Shown one piece after another: positions 17,556 to 26,519 of a DNA stretch of 53,247 bases; positions within the stretch are counted from its first letter, which is position 1, and each line of letters starts with the position of its first letter. A program made the position numbers and the translations under genes. Location of the stretch: contig JADBWK010000109.1 in NCBI GenBank assembly GCA_020404895.1, positions 1 through 53,247 on the forward strand, given 5' to 3'. The notes beneath the pieces are model-generated. The model did no database searches, was not told where the DNA came from, and saw only the letters and a program-made list of their open reading frames with translations. Origin of the DNA: Pseudanabaena sp. M085S1SP2A07QC. Lineage in GTDB: Bacteria > Cyanobacteriota > Cyanobacteriia > Pseudanabaenales > Pseudanabaenaceae.

Positions 17556-17786
17556 TTAACTATAAGAAAACACATCTAAAGAAATTGATCTAACTGGTTT
17601 ATCCTTACCATGCAACATAACCCGAATACGCTCAGTTGTTTCCCTATTAAAAACCTCATCACCACAACGCGAACAAACCATCGCAGGAATATTTTCAACT
17701 AAATGAAACTTCTCGCCAATATTAAAAACCTCACTCACATATTCTGTATGGCAATCTGTAGAACCACAAACATGACACTTAAACAC
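17556..17786 (-). CDS. YgiT/MqsA-type zinc-finger antitoxin
   Basis: The 76-residue protein has two Cys pairs (CHVCGS near the start and CSRCGDEVF further on) around LVENIPAMV, the YgiT-type zinc finger of MqsA-family antitoxins. These usually also carry an HTH domain that represses the operon; here only a short C-terminal part follows. The ATG abuts the stop of the upstream DUF4258 gene, giving toxin-first order as in mqsRA. Confidence 0.82.
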   Translation of the reverse strand: MFKCHVCGSTDCHTEYVSEVFNIGEKFHLVENIPAMVCSRCGDEVFNRETTERIRVMLHGKDKPVRSISLDVFSYS

Positions 17787-18097
17787 TAGATTCTCCTCCT
17801 TCTATAATCAATCCATTGCACAGGATCTGGCTCATACAATGCGATGATTTTAACTACATCAGACTCAATTCTTGAAACTTGAATATGTAAAGAGCGCTCC
17901 TCCCTTGTAAATCCTAAAAGCAAACAACTAGGTGAATACTTATCATCTGGATAATCCTCGATTACCTCCATAGTTATACTAGCTTCTTTGATTTCCTCTT
18001 CACTGATATTACGCTCGACAGCCCTTTTAAAAGCGTGTCTCGTAAACTCAAAATCTCCAGCCTGTAATTGTCTTTGAATTTCCTGCAAGGATTTCAT
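17786..18097 (-). CDS. DUF4258-family toxin
   Basis: The 103-residue protein has FTRHAFKRAVERNISEEEI near the N-terminus and ends VQWIDYRRRR, the usual DUF4258 pattern. DUF4258 proteins are RelE/MqsR-like small toxins commonly paired with YgiT-type zinc-finger antitoxins, as here. The ATG overlaps the stop of a decayed upstream fragment (ATGA). The pair looks intact. Confidence 0.8.
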   Translation of the reverse strand: MKSLQEIQRQLQAGDFEFTRHAFKRAVERNISEEEIKEASITMEVIEDYPDDKYSPSCLLLGFTREERSLHIQVSRIESDVVKIIALYEPDPVQWIDYRRRRI

Positions 18098-18350
18098 AAT
18101 ATCGCCAAAGCTTCCTCTAAACTCAAAGGCGTTTCATCTTTAACTGTTATCATCGCATTATAAAGCCCCTCATCTTCAATCAGTTCAAAGTTACCGTTGC
18201 CTAACTTTTATGAGCGCAGCGTACCACAGCCTTAGCAAACATCTCAGGCATAGCTTCTTGACAATCAGAAAAATCAATATCCTCATCAGACATTGCATCA
18301 ATCCGCGCCAAATCAGTTTCAGATTTGGTCAAAATAGACTTTTTATTCAT
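18094..18350 (-). pseudogene. Decayed BrnA-like antitoxin plus second gene fragment
   Basis: The ATG at 18350 opens a 49-residue frame (ETDLARIDAMSDEDIDFSD, EMFAKAVVR) of the BrnA/CopG-like antitoxin type. It stops early at 18201. A different frame then runs directly on (GNGNFELIEDEGLYN, PLSLEEALAIL) to the ATGA overlap with the DUF4258 gene. A deletion seems to have joined the remains of two genes. Confidence 0.55.
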
Positions 18351-18355
18351 ATTTA

Positions 18356-20128
18356 CTAACCCTCAATAATTAATTTTTCTAACTCTTTCAACTCCTCATC
18401 CAGCATAACAATTTCTTCCAAAATCTCCTCAACCGATCGCAACTTTTCGGGCTTATAAAACACCTTATTAAAATTAATCTCCACACCCACCACTTTCTCC
18501 AAATACTCAAACGGCTTCGTAATATATTTCGCCATAAACGCAGCGATCGCCTCTCGATTTGCCACCTCATCACGATGAAAGGGAATAATCTCATAATCTT
18601 TTTGATAGTCAGGCGTTAACTCCACCGTAATCTCAATCCGTTCAGCCTGAGTTTTAGACGCTTTTTTAAAAGCCGCTTTCACCACAAACTTCCCACAGCC
18701 CAACTCCTCACGCTTCGCCCCAGACTGTTTGATAATTGTCTCGCGATCGCTATCAAAACTATAAACAGCCTTATCCGTCGTCACCATCAAAGGCTGCTCC
18801 TTATAGTCCAACGAATCAATATTCGTGAGTATAATCCCCTGCTTATTGAAATAGAAAAACTCCTTCTCAAACACTCGTGCATAGTCATTGTCCACAAACC
18901 GCGCCAAAGTTTCCACAATCTCTAAACGGCTTACCTCATCGATTTCCTTGCGCTTCGAGCCTTTATTTTTCTTGAGAGGCTTAAACTTTTCACTCGCATT
19001 AATCAGCATCACCTTATCTTGGCGATCGCCCGACTTGCGTTTATTCAACACCCACAGATAAGTATAAATACCCGTATTAAAAAACTCATCCGTCGGTAAC
19101 TGAATCACCGCCTCCACAATATCGATATCCAACATCCACTTGCGAATATTGCTCTCCGCCGAACCCGCATCGCCACTAAACAGCGTTGAGCCATTGTGAA
19201 CCACCACACCCATACCGCGATCGCTCAGCTTCGAGATCAAATGCTGCATAAACAACAACTGACCATCCGAAATTGAAGGCAAATACTTAAAGCGCTGTGT
19301 CTTATCGTCCTTAATTGCTTTTTCGTAACCCTTCCAACTCACCCCATAGGGCGGATTGGCAATCACCACATCAAACGCACCATCGTCAAACTTGTCATCC
19401 GTCAGCGTGTTGCCATGCAAAATTTTGGAATCCAACCGAAACCGACTCTCAATCTTGGCAAGCGCATACAACGCATCATTCCAGTCTTGCCCAAAAGTCT
19501 GAGTCAGCCGTTGCACTTTCGCATTAATTCGATCCTCTACCCCAAACAGCAAATTCCCACCGCCACAAGTGCAGTCATATATTTTTAAAAGGCGATCGCT
19601 ATCCTCAATATTCGAGGCAATAATTTCCGCAATCAGCCCAATCACATCATCGGGCGTATACTGTTCCCCCGCAGTCTCCGCCGAAATATCCGCCCAACGT
19701 CTCTTGATATGCTCCTCTAAAGTCGTAATTTCCGAGTTGTTAAACGGTTTAAGATCAATACTGCTCCATTCCTGCGTATAGCCAAGCAAAACTTTTTTGG
19801 CATTCAGTTTCGCAATCACACCCTTAATATCAAGAAACTTTTCCCCCTCAGTCGCATCAACACCCAGCAAATCCCTAGTTTCGCCATCAAAGCCCCGTAA
19901 ATACGCCTCAAAATCGATATTAAAAGATTTATCGTTCTGACAAATATCTTTGAGCGTTTGATTTTTCTCAAAAATAAACTTGTTATAGCCCTGACCTTTA
20001 TTCTGAATTAGCTCGATCAAGTCTTCTTGCGGAATATCAGCCAAAGCCTCTGCCCCAATTTCTGCCTTTAGCTCATCAAACATTCTCACCAATCGACTTT
20101 CGATCATCACTAGGGCAAAAAAAGGCAT
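18356..20128 (-). CDS. N6-adenine DNA methyltransferase, HsdM-like (orphan)
   Basis: The 590-residue protein has the class order of HsdM: a helical N-terminal part, a SAM-binding motif DCTCGGGNLL, the catalytic NPPYGVSWKGYEKAI, then SDGQLLFMQHLISKL. The C-terminus is coiled (RSVEEILEEIVMLDEELKEL). The SAM loop normally reads DPxCGSG; here the Pro is replaced by Cys. The N-terminus starts abruptly and lacks the usual LRGxxDxxxYK segment, so the 5' end may be lost. No hsdS or hsdR is in the window. The ATG is 228 bp from a terminator shared with glyS. Confidence 0.8.
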   Translation of the reverse strand: MPFFALVMIESRLVRMFDELKAEIGAEALADIPQEDLIELIQNKGQGYNKFIFEKNQTLKDICQNDKSFNIDFEAYLRGFDGETRDLLGVDATEGEKFLDIKGVIAKLNAKKVLLGYTQEWSSIDLKPFNNSEITTLEEHIKRRWADISAETAGEQYTPDDVIGLIAEIIASNIEDSDRLLKIYDCTCGGGNLLFGVEDRINAKVQRLTQTFGQDWNDALYALAKIESRFRLDSKILHGNTLTDDKFDDGAFDVVIANPPYGVSWKGYEKAIKDDKTQRFKYLPSISDGQLLFMQHLISKLSDRGMGVVVHNGSTLFSGDAGSAESNIRKWMLDIDIVEAVIQLPTDEFFNTGIYTYLWVLNKRKSGDRQDKVMLINASEKFKPLKKNKGSKRKEIDEVSRLEIVETLARFVDNDYARVFEKEFFYFNKQGIILTNIDSLDYKEQPLMVTTDKAVYSFDSDRETIIKQSGAKREELGCGKFVVKAAFKKASKTQAERIEITVELTPDYQKDYEIIPFHRDEVANREAIAAFMAKYITKPFEYLEKVVGVEINFNKVFYKPEKLRSVEEILEEIVMLDEELKELEKLIIEG

Positions 20129-20321
20129 TATAAATGACGGTCATTCCGACTCTTTAATCCCAGATCCGCGCAGCAAGTCCGCCGTTGCCCAGATCGTTGA
20201 CTCGTATTGTAAGGATGTTGGTTGTTGACATTGAATTGCGATCTAGCCGTATTTTGCTGAAATTTAAGTCAACTTATTATTGCAGGGCGTGTGTAAAGAT
20301 TTATCGCGATCGCAAGCTACT

Positions 20322-20360
20322 AAAAACAAAAAAGGACGCATTGCGCCCTTTTTGTTTTTT
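20322..20360 (-). terminator. glyS terminator
   Basis: AAAAACAAAAAAGGACGCA pairs with TTGCGCCCTTTTTGTTTTT. Read from the minus strand it lies directly after the glyS stop. In the other direction it faces no gene. Confidence 0.82.
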
Positions 20361-22485
20361 ATTTCAGGATGGCACTAAAGTCAGCTAATTGGCGGCTGTA
20401 GTTGCGGATAATTCCCAGCAGATTCAGGCGATTTTGCCGTACTAATGTATCTTCTGCCATGACTAATACATCATCAAAGAATTTGGCTAAGACAGGCGCG
20501 ATCGCTATAATTCCTGCCATCAACTGCTCATCACTAGGCTGACTGGGCAAAGCGGAGATCGCTTGATATAAATCCCTTTCCGCTGGTTCAGTCAAAGTCT
20601 CAGGATTAATAATTGCCGTCACATCAACGGTCATACTATCCAAGTCGCCCTGTACCGCTAGTCGAGAAGCTCTAACAATCGGCTCATAGATGGCACTGAG
20701 TGTTGCCCCATCGCGAGATTTTTGCAGAAAGTGAGCGCGTTCCTTGATGCGAGTGAGATTGCTCAAGCCTTGCAAGGTATAGGCGAGATCCTCATTACCT
20801 GAGACAGCATTAACAAGATCGTATTCAATCCCTTGATCAGCCAAAATTGTTTCGTAACGCTGCTTAAACCATTTATAAAGATTTTCAAGAACAGCTTCCG
20901 CAGGTGTCGCCAACAAATTCTTGGCTGCGTAAATAGCGATCGCCTCCTGCAATAACTTCGGCAAATTGAGGGCAAAATCACTTTCCCAAGCAATCTGCAC
21001 AATTCCAGTAGCGGCGCGGCGCAATGCAAATGGGTCAGAGGAACCTGTGGGAATAATCCCTAAGCCGAAAATACCAACGAGGGTATCAATGCGATCGCTA
21101 ATGGCAATAATCTTCCCTGCCAAAGAAGTTGGCAATGAGTCACTAGCGCCGCGTGGTTGGTAATGCTCCCGAATACCCGTCGCCACAGCAACAGGTTCTT
21201 CGCTAGAAAGGGCATAGTAATAACCCATTTGACCTTGCAGCTCAGGAAATTCCTTAACCATCTGCGTGACGAGATCGGCTTTGGCTAGTAGGGCTGTGCG
21301 ATCGATGATCGCCTTGTCTGCTTCTGTGGTTTCTAAATTCGCGATTGACGCAATCACCACTTTAGCGATCGCCCGAATCCTTTCTACTTTTTCAGCAACC
21401 GAGCCAAGCTGGGCTTGAAAAGTAACTTTTTCTAAAAGTGGCAAGAAAGTCTCTAAATGTACCGCGCGATCGCTATCGTAGAAAAACTTGCCATCGGAGA
21501 GACGCGCCCTAATTACACGCCCATTTCCCGCCGAAATCAAACGCGATTTATTGGGATCACCATTGGAAATGGTGATAAAGCGTGGTAGCAACTGATCGGG
21601 ATTTTTGAGCGAATGTACGGGGAAATAGCGCTGATGACTAACCATTTCGGTTTTGATTACGGGCTGAGGCAGCTCTAAATATTCCCGTTCAAATTCACCA
21701 ATTAATGCTGTGGGAAATTCCACTAGATAAGTAACTTCTTCAAGTAAATCTTCAGGAATTTCAGCTTTACCGCTAAATAATTCCACAATGCTATTCATCT
21801 GCGCGAGAATATGTGTTTTACGCTCTTTCCCATCTACTAATACAAAGGCTTCGCGTAAAGTCGCCACATAATCGATCGCTGTGTCAATAATTACCGATCG
21901 TGGATGCAGGACACGATGCCCTTGGCTAATGCGATCGCTTTGGACATTTTCTAAGGCGATCGGTAAAAGCTTGGAATTAAATAACGACACCAACCAACGA
22001 ATCGGACGGGGAAATTTTAGATCGCCATTGCCCCAACGCATCAAGCGCTTACCTTCGAGTCCCGTAATCCAAGATGGGGCAAGTTCTTGCAAAATATCCT
22101 TCGTCAGGCGACCGATAATCTGCTGATGAGCAAAGACAAATGCGCCCTTATCAGTTTCTTTAATAAAAATATTTTGGAGATCTATGCCCTTAGACTTGGC
22201 AAAACCTAATAAAGCCTTTGTGGGTTCACCTTGCGGATCGCCATTAACAAAAGCTGAACCGATCGCTGGCCCCTTGATTTCTAGACTGCGATCGCTTTGT
22301 TGAGTTGGTAAGCCTTCGATTAATACGGCAAGACGGCGAGGCGTACCATAGACACTGACCTTACTCGTAGTTAATTGGTGCTCATCTAAATTCTTTGGGA
22401 TGCGCTCTTGCCATTGGCGCAAAGCATCAACAATAAAGCTAGCAGGTAGCTCTTCAGTACCAACTTCTAACAGAAAACTTGCCAT
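20359..22485 (-). CDS. glyS: Glycyl-tRNA synthetase beta subunit
   Basis: GlyS is the tRNA-recognising subunit of the heterotetrameric bacterial glycyl-tRNA synthetase; the alpha subunit glyQ is not in the window. The start at 22485 (MASFLLEVGTEELPASFI) is the canonical N-terminus; the frame extends 20 codons further but without homology. The 708-residue length is normal. Family blocks include GPAIGSAFVNGDPQGEPT, MRWGNGDLKFPRPIRWL and the HD-like region ALRRAATGIVQI. The C-terminal DALR-like helical part is present. Confidence 0.95.
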   Translation of the reverse strand: MASFLLEVGTEELPASFIVDALRQWQERIPKNLDEHQLTTSKVSVYGTPRRLAVLIEGLPTQQSDRSLEIKGPAIGSAFVNGDPQGEPTKALLGFAKSKGIDLQNIFIKETDKGAFVFAHQQIIGRLTKDILQELAPSWITGLEGKRLMRWGNGDLKFPRPIRWLVSLFNSKLLPIALENVQSDRISQGHRVLHPRSVIIDTAIDYVATLREAFVLVDGKERKTHILAQMNSIVELFSGKAEIPEDLLEEVTYLVEFPTALIGEFEREYLELPQPVIKTEMVSHQRYFPVHSLKNPDQLLPRFITISNGDPNKSRLISAGNGRVIRARLSDGKFFYDSDRAVHLETFLPLLEKVTFQAQLGSVAEKVERIRAIAKVVIASIANLETTEADKAIIDRTALLAKADLVTQMVKEFPELQGQMGYYYALSSEEPVAVATGIREHYQPRGASDSLPTSLAGKIIAISDRIDTLVGIFGLGIIPTGSSDPFALRRAATGIVQIAWESDFALNLPKLLQEAIAIYAAKNLLATPAEAVLENLYKWFKQRYETILADQGIEYDLVNAVSGNEDLAYTLQGLSNLTRIKERAHFLQKSRDGATLSAIYEPIVRASRLAVQGDLDSMTVDVTAIINPETLTEPAERDLYQAISALPSQPSDEQLMAGIIAIAPVLAKFFDDVLVMAEDTLVRQNRLNLLGIIRNYSRQLADFSAILK

Positions 22486-22557
22486 AACCACGAGTTGAGG
22501 GACTGTTTTCAGTTTAACGCTTTGATGCGAAAGTAACTCAAGCAAAATTAATTACAA

Positions 22558-22611
22558 ACCGAAACCCATAAAGTTTGGCTCCGCAGGGGCGAAACTTTAT
22601 GGGTTTCGGTA
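22558..22611. repeat. Long hairpin upstream of glyS
   Basis: The arms CCGAAACCCATAAAGTTT / AAACTTTATGGGTTTCGG enclose a GC-rich tip. Confidence 0.85.
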
Positions 22612-22666
22612 ACTTCTTTAGTACAAGTACTTAGGGAACTCAAAGGAAAAAATGATCCATATAAAA

Positions 22667-22709
22667 CCAAAAAAATAGAGGCGGGCTACGCCCGCCTCTA
22701 TTTTTTTGG
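22667..22709. repeat. Hairpin between glyS and ado
   Basis: The perfect arms CCAAAAAAATAGAGGCGGGC / GCCCGCCTCTATTTTTTTGG have the tip TAC. Its U-rich arms make it terminator-like on either strand, between divergently transcribed genes. The rest of the 22486-22870 gap holds no gene, and the ado promoter must lie near 22750-22860. Confidence 0.85.
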
Positions 22710-22870
22710 AGATCGATTATTTTATGTAAGTCCCTTAAAACTTAGATAACGTATGTCTGAGCGAAGCTTCACCATAGCTTTCTGGGTTTTAATTTTATTG
22801 CATAGTCCACTTAGCATAAAATAGCAAGAGATTAACTTTTATTGAGCAGGGATATTTAAAGAGGCAAAAC

Positions 22871-23566
22871 ATGGGGCAAACACTCGAAGCTGTAGCGATT
22901 GACTATTACACAGAAAACTATCGCGATGCCTACAGTCGAATCAATGCGATCGTCATTGAAGGTGAAGCTGAGGCGTACAGCAACTATCTCCAACTAGGGG
23001 AGCTACTGCCCGAATCTACTGAAGATTTTACCAGACTTGCGAAGATGGAGGATCGCCACAAAAAAGGCTTTATTGCCTGTGGTAAAAACCTCAAAGTCAC
23101 ACCTGACATGGATTTTGCTGAGAAATTCTTTTCCGAATTGCATGGCAACTTTCAAAAAGCGTTTGCAACAGGGGATATTGTCACTTGTCTGTTGATTCAA
23201 TCACTCATCATTGAGTGCTTTGCGATCGCTGCTTACAACATCTATATTCCCGTTGCTGATCCTTTTGCACGCAAGATCACTGAAGGCGTGGTCAAAGACG
23301 AATACTTGCATCTTAACTTTGGCGAAGAATGGTTGCATAATCATTTTGACGATTCCAAGGCAACCCTAGAGCAAGCAAATCGGCAAAACTTGCCTATTGT
23401 CTGGAAAATGCTCAACCAAGTCGAAAATGATGCCAATGTCCTTGGCATGGAAAAAGAAGCTTTGGTTGAAGACTTCATGATTCAATATGGCGAAAGTCTA
23501 GGCAAAATCGGCTTCAACACCCGCGACATCATGAGAATGTCAGCAATGGGTTTGGTAGCTGCTTAG
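22871..23566 (+). CDS. ado: Aldehyde-deformylating oxygenase
   Basis: ADO is a ferritin-like di-iron enzyme that turns fatty aldehydes into alkanes (Cn-1) plus formate, using O2 and reducing equivalents. The 231-residue protein has every metal ligand at the positions known for Synechococcus elongatus ADO: Glu32, Glu60, His63, Glu115, Glu144 and His147. Typical blocks are [20 protein letters not shown] and [15 protein letters not shown]. It lies 162 bp upstream of its partner aar on the same strand. It should produce the hydrocarbons found in cyanobacterial membranes. Confidence 0.97.
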   Translation: MGQTLEAVAIDYYTENYRDAYSRINAIVIEGEAEAYSNYLQLGELLPESTEDFTRLAKMEDRHKKGFIACGKNLKVTPDMDFAEKFFSELHGNFQKAFATGDIVTCLLIQSLIIECFAIAAYNIYIPVADPFARKITEGVVKDEYLHLNFGEEWLHNHFDDSKATLEQANRQNLPIVWKMLNQVENDANVLGMEKEALVEDFMIQYGESLGKIGFNTRDIMRMSAMGLVAA

Positions 23567-23567
23567 T

Positions 23568-23706
23568 AGCAATTAGCTGTTAGCTGTTAGCATTTAGCTA
23601 ATTGCCAACAGCTAATCATCTTTACAATCCTCAAAAAAGAAATAATTATTTCTAAAAATTCTAAATAAAAAAGCTAAAAGCTAACCGCTAATAGCTAATT
23701 GCTAAT
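23568..23706. repeat. TAGCTAATTGC-type repeats between ado and aar
   Basis: Direct and inverted variants of TAGCTAATTGC and TAGCTGTTAGC fill the ado-aar gap. They recall the short tandem repeats common between cyanobacterial genes and could form weak hairpins in the ado-aar mRNA. Confidence 0.6.
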
Positions 23707-23728
23707 AAAAAACTGGTAACTGCAATCG

Positions 23729-24748
23729 ATGTTTGGTCTTATAGGGCATTTGACAAGTCTTGAACACGCTCAGTCTGTAGCAAGGGAATTAGGCTATCCC
23801 GAATACGCCGATCAAGGTTTGGAATTTTGGTGTAGCGCCCCGCCCCAAATCGTCGATCGCATCAAAGTTACGAGTGCCACAGGTCAGCAGATCGAAGGGC
23901 TATATGTAGAATCTTGTTTCTTACCTGAAATGTTAGCGGGAAGTAAAATCAAAACCGCGATTCGCAAAATTCTGAATGCGATGGCACTTGCTCAAAAAAA
24001 TGATATTGATATCACGGCTCTGGGTGGGTTTTCCTCGATTATTTTTGAAAATTTTAACTTGAGTCAGATGTCGAGTGTGCGGAATATTCAACTAGAATTT
24101 GATCGCTTCACCACGGGCAACACCCACACCGCTTACATTATCTGTCGTCAGATCGAAGAGGCAAGTCGTAAGTTTGGTATTGATCTGGCTAAAGCCACGG
24201 TGACTGTTTGTGGTGCAACTGGTGACATTGGTAGCGCTGTATGTCGTTGGTTAGATACACGTACCAACATCAAAGAATTATTGCTAGTTGCTCGGAATCA
24301 GGAACGCTTACAAGAATTGCAAGCCCAACTTGGACGCGGTAAGGTAATGGATATGGAGGCTGCTCTGCCGCAATCGGACATTATCGTGTGGGTGGCGAGT
24401 ATGGCAAAGGGAATGGCGATCGATCCAGCTACTCTCAAGCGTCCTTGCGTTCTCATTGATGGTGGCTATCCGAAGAATATGTCTACTCTTGTTCAAGAAG
24501 ATGGAATTCATGTGATTGATGGCGGTATCGTTGAGCATAGTCTCGATATTGATTGGAAGATTATGAAGATCGTGAATATGACAGCTCCTGCCCGTCAGCT
24601 TTTTGCTTGTTTTGCGGAGGCGATGCTTTTAGAGTTTGAGGGTTGGCATACTAGTTTCTCTTGGGGACGCAATCAAATCAGCATGGAGAATATGGACAAA
24701 ATTGGTGAAGTCTCGATCAAACATGGATTTAGACCGCTAATCCAATAA
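23729..24748 (+). CDS. aar: Long-chain acyl-ACP reductase
   Basis: AAR reduces acyl-ACP to fatty aldehyde with NADPH and hands it to ADO. The 339-residue protein has the Rossmann motif GATGDIGS at 162-169 and a cysteine at position 294 (LFACFAEAM), which aligns with the catalytic Cys294 of the S. elongatus enzyme. The N-terminus [15 protein letters not shown] is canonical. In many cyanobacteria accA follows; here repeats and a dehydrogenase follow instead. Confidence 0.97.
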   Translation: MFGLIGHLTSLEHAQSVARELGYPEYADQGLEFWCSAPPQIVDRIKVTSATGQQIEGLYVESCFLPEMLAGSKIKTAIRKILNAMALAQKNDIDITALGGFSSIIFENFNLSQMSSVRNIQLEFDRFTTGNTHTAYIICRQIEEASRKFGIDLAKATVTVCGATGDIGSAVCRWLDTRTNIKELLLVARNQERLQELQAQLGRGKVMDMEAALPQSDIIVWVASMAKGMAIDPATLKRPCVLIDGGYPKNMSTLVQEDGIHVIDGGIVEHSLDIDWKIMKIVNMTAPARQLFACFAEAMLLEFEGWHTSFSWGRNQISMENMDKIGEVSIKHGFRPLIQ

Positions 24749-24799
24749 AGGATTTTGGATTCCCAATTCTCGAAATAGCATTCCTTAGCACTTGTGCTA

Positions 24800-24846
24800 A
24801 AACCCGTAAAGTTTTGCTCATGCGGAGCAAAACTTTACGGGTTTTG
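24800..24846 (+). terminator. Hairpin after aar
   Basis: AAAACCCGTAAAGTTTTGCTC pairs with GAGCAAAACTTTACGGGTTTT around ATGCG. It lies ~50 bp after the aar stop and is followed by T-rich DNA; probable transcript end. Confidence 0.65.
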
Positions 24847-24895
24847 CTTTGTGATTAATTTTTTCTACTCTTTTCTCGCCAAAGAAATAGACATG

Positions 24896-25003
24896 TATAG
24901 CAACGTAAGAGATAGATAGGACAATTCAAAACCCAAAAGATGGCAGAGCGAAGCTCTGCCATCTTTTGGGTTTTATGTCCTAAGCAAAGCTTACATTGCT
25001 ATA
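24896..25003. mobile_element. Hairpin MITE (family A, copy 2)
   Basis: Ends TATAGCAACGTAAG / CTTACATTGCTATA; inner CAAAACCCA / TGGGTTTTATGTCCTAAGC. The central arms AAGATGGCAGAGC / GCTCTGCCATCTT differ entirely from copy 1 but pair perfectly. Confidence 0.88.
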
Positions 25004-25112
25004 ATACCAAAACACAAACTGGCGTAGCCAGTTTGTGTTTTTAAAACCCTTGCAGGGTTTGGCTTTACACCAGTTCACAGAAGTGTTGTCACACTTCTGT
25101 GAACTGGTGTAA
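25004..25112. repeat. Composite three-hairpin element
   Basis: In order: a CCAAAACACAAACTGGC / GCCAGTTTGTGTTTT-type hairpin, AAACCCTTGCAGGGTTT, and a hairpin with arms TTACACCAGTTCACAGAAGTG / CACTTCTGTGAACTGGTGTAA. The same three parts occur in reverse order and orientation at 29327-29429. Confidence 0.82.
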
Positions 25113-25131
25113 AACCAATAAATAGCGGTGC

Positions 25132-25323
25132 TTGGCAGCGATCGCCAAGGGAGACGGCTTGAAATCCTATACAGGATTGGTATATCTTGCCAAAATGCTT
25201 GACCCTTCAGAGTCTTATCCCATAGCCCTAATCTGTGAGAGCGTGAAACCTACTCGTCAGAGTCCTCCCAAGTTTATCCTCCAAACTGTCCCAGAATGTC
25301 CATCTGGATATAAGCGGATTTAA
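25132..25323 (+). CDS. Possible small ORF, unrecognised
   Basis: A TTG-started 63-codon frame (GDGLKSYTGLVYLAKMLDP) ends at 25323. I do not recognise it. It has no clear ribosome binding site and lies between repeats and the dehydrogenase gene. It could be a gene fragment or a chance frame. Confidence 0.25.
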   Translation: MAAIAKGDGLKSYTGLVYLAKMLDPSESYPIALICESVKPTRQSPPKFILQTVPECPSGYKRI

Positions 25324-25397
25324 TCGCCACAAGACAAAATCAGGGCGATCGCTATAGTAAATTTATTAGGCTGATAAAGTTTTGGTAAATTGCAAAC

Positions 25398-26288
25398 ATG
25401 ACTCAAAAGATTGCATTTCTTGGTTTAGGCGTAATGGGTGGGGCAATGGCTGCCAACTTAGTCAAACGTGGATATTCAGTACTAGGTTGGAATCGCACTA
25501 AAGATCGCCCCACGATCGCTACATTTACAAGTGTAGGCGGCACATTAGCTGAGTCCTTAGAAGATGCAGTCCGAGAAGCAGATGTGGTGTTCTCTTGCCT
25601 AGGCGATGTCCCTGATGTCACCGAAGTACTCATCGGTGACATCGGCGCGATGCACTTTGCCAGAGCCAATACCTTATTTATTGACACCAGCACCATCGGC
25701 AGTGATGCTGCTAAGAGCTTTGGGAATGCGTTAATGCATGACGGTTTACGATTCTTGGATGCGCCAGTGTCGGGCGGCGATGTGGGAGCACGTAATGGCA
25801 CATTAACTTTTATGGTTGGCGGCGATCCCGAAGATTTACAGGAGTGTTTATACCTATTTGAGGCTATGGGTAGCAATATTAAACATTGTGGCGCGATCGG
25901 TAGCGGTCAAGCCATAAAGCTCTGCAATCAAACTCTAGTTTCAGTCTATATGCTGGCTCTTTGCGAAACCATGCAATTTGCTAAAAAAATGGGGCTCGAT
26001 CCGCAATTAATTGTCGATGTTTGCGGTAGTGGGGCAGCAGGATCTTGGGCTTTAACTAATCTCGGCATGAAAGTAGCAACTAGTGATTATCAGCCAGGAT
26101 TTGCAATTAAACATATGCTTAAAGATTTAAGACTTGTGCAAGAAATTAGCGATCGCCAAAATTTAGATTTTCCTTTAGATCTACCTGCGATCGCCCTAGC
26201 TTTGCAAAATTTCCAAAAAGTGAGTCAACTCGATGACGGACAAGGGGCTGAACAAGGCACACAAGCAATGATCCGTGCTTATCAATAA
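25398..26288 (+). CDS. NAD(P)-dependent beta-hydroxyacid dehydrogenase
   Basis: The 296-residue protein belongs to the 3-hydroxyisobutyrate / tartronate-semialdehyde reductase family. It has an N-terminal Rossmann motif (GLGVMGGAMAANL), the substrate-binding DAPVSGGDVGA near residue 120, and the catalytic Lys in GSGQAIKLCNQ. The C-terminal helical domain has KHMLKDLRLV. In cyanobacteria and plants close relatives act as glyoxylate / succinic-semialdehyde reductases, so that is my preferred role; substrate cannot be settled from sequence. It is a single gene. Confidence 0.88.
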   Translation: MTQKIAFLGLGVMGGAMAANLVKRGYSVLGWNRTKDRPTIATFTSVGGTLAESLEDAVREADVVFSCLGDVPDVTEVLIGDIGAMHFARANTLFIDTSTIGSDAAKSFGNALMHDGLRFLDAPVSGGDVGARNGTLTFMVGGDPEDLQECLYLFEAMGSNIKHCGAIGSGQAIKLCNQTLVSVYMLALCETMQFAKKMGLDPQLIVDVCGSGAAGSWALTNLGMKVATSDYQPGFAIKHMLKDLRLVQEISDRQNLDFPLDLPAIALALQNFQKVSQLDDGQGAEQGTQAMIRAYQ

Positions 26289-26406
26289 TCAGTCTGAATC
26301 ACGGATTTGACGGATTAATTATAAGATTTCGCGGATTTTGATGATGCTGTGCCAAGAAAAAATCTGTGTCATCCTTTAATCCTCGTAATCCGTGATTCAG
26401 ACTGAT
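26288..26406. repeat. Long inverted repeat after the dehydrogenase gene
   Basis: Ends ATCAGTCTGAATCACGGATT / AATCCGTGATTCAGACTGAT are perfect 20-bp inverted repeats around ~80 bp holding further imperfect copies (GACGGATTAAT, CCTTTAATCC). MITE- or REP-like. The rest of the gap to 26519 is the aspC upstream region. Confidence 0.82.
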
Positions 26407-26519
26407 GGGATTTTTGGGTTTAAATCGTAAATTGTTAAAAATCTAGCAAACTCTAGCAAGTATGCTTTGATACAATGCGATGCTAATCCCATAAAGATGC
26501 CTCCGCTCCTCCAGAAAAA

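Noticed and set aside
20185-20388. Plus-strand 67-codon frame before the glyS terminator
   Set aside because: It runs through the terminator stem into glyS antisense, with no homology or ribosome site.
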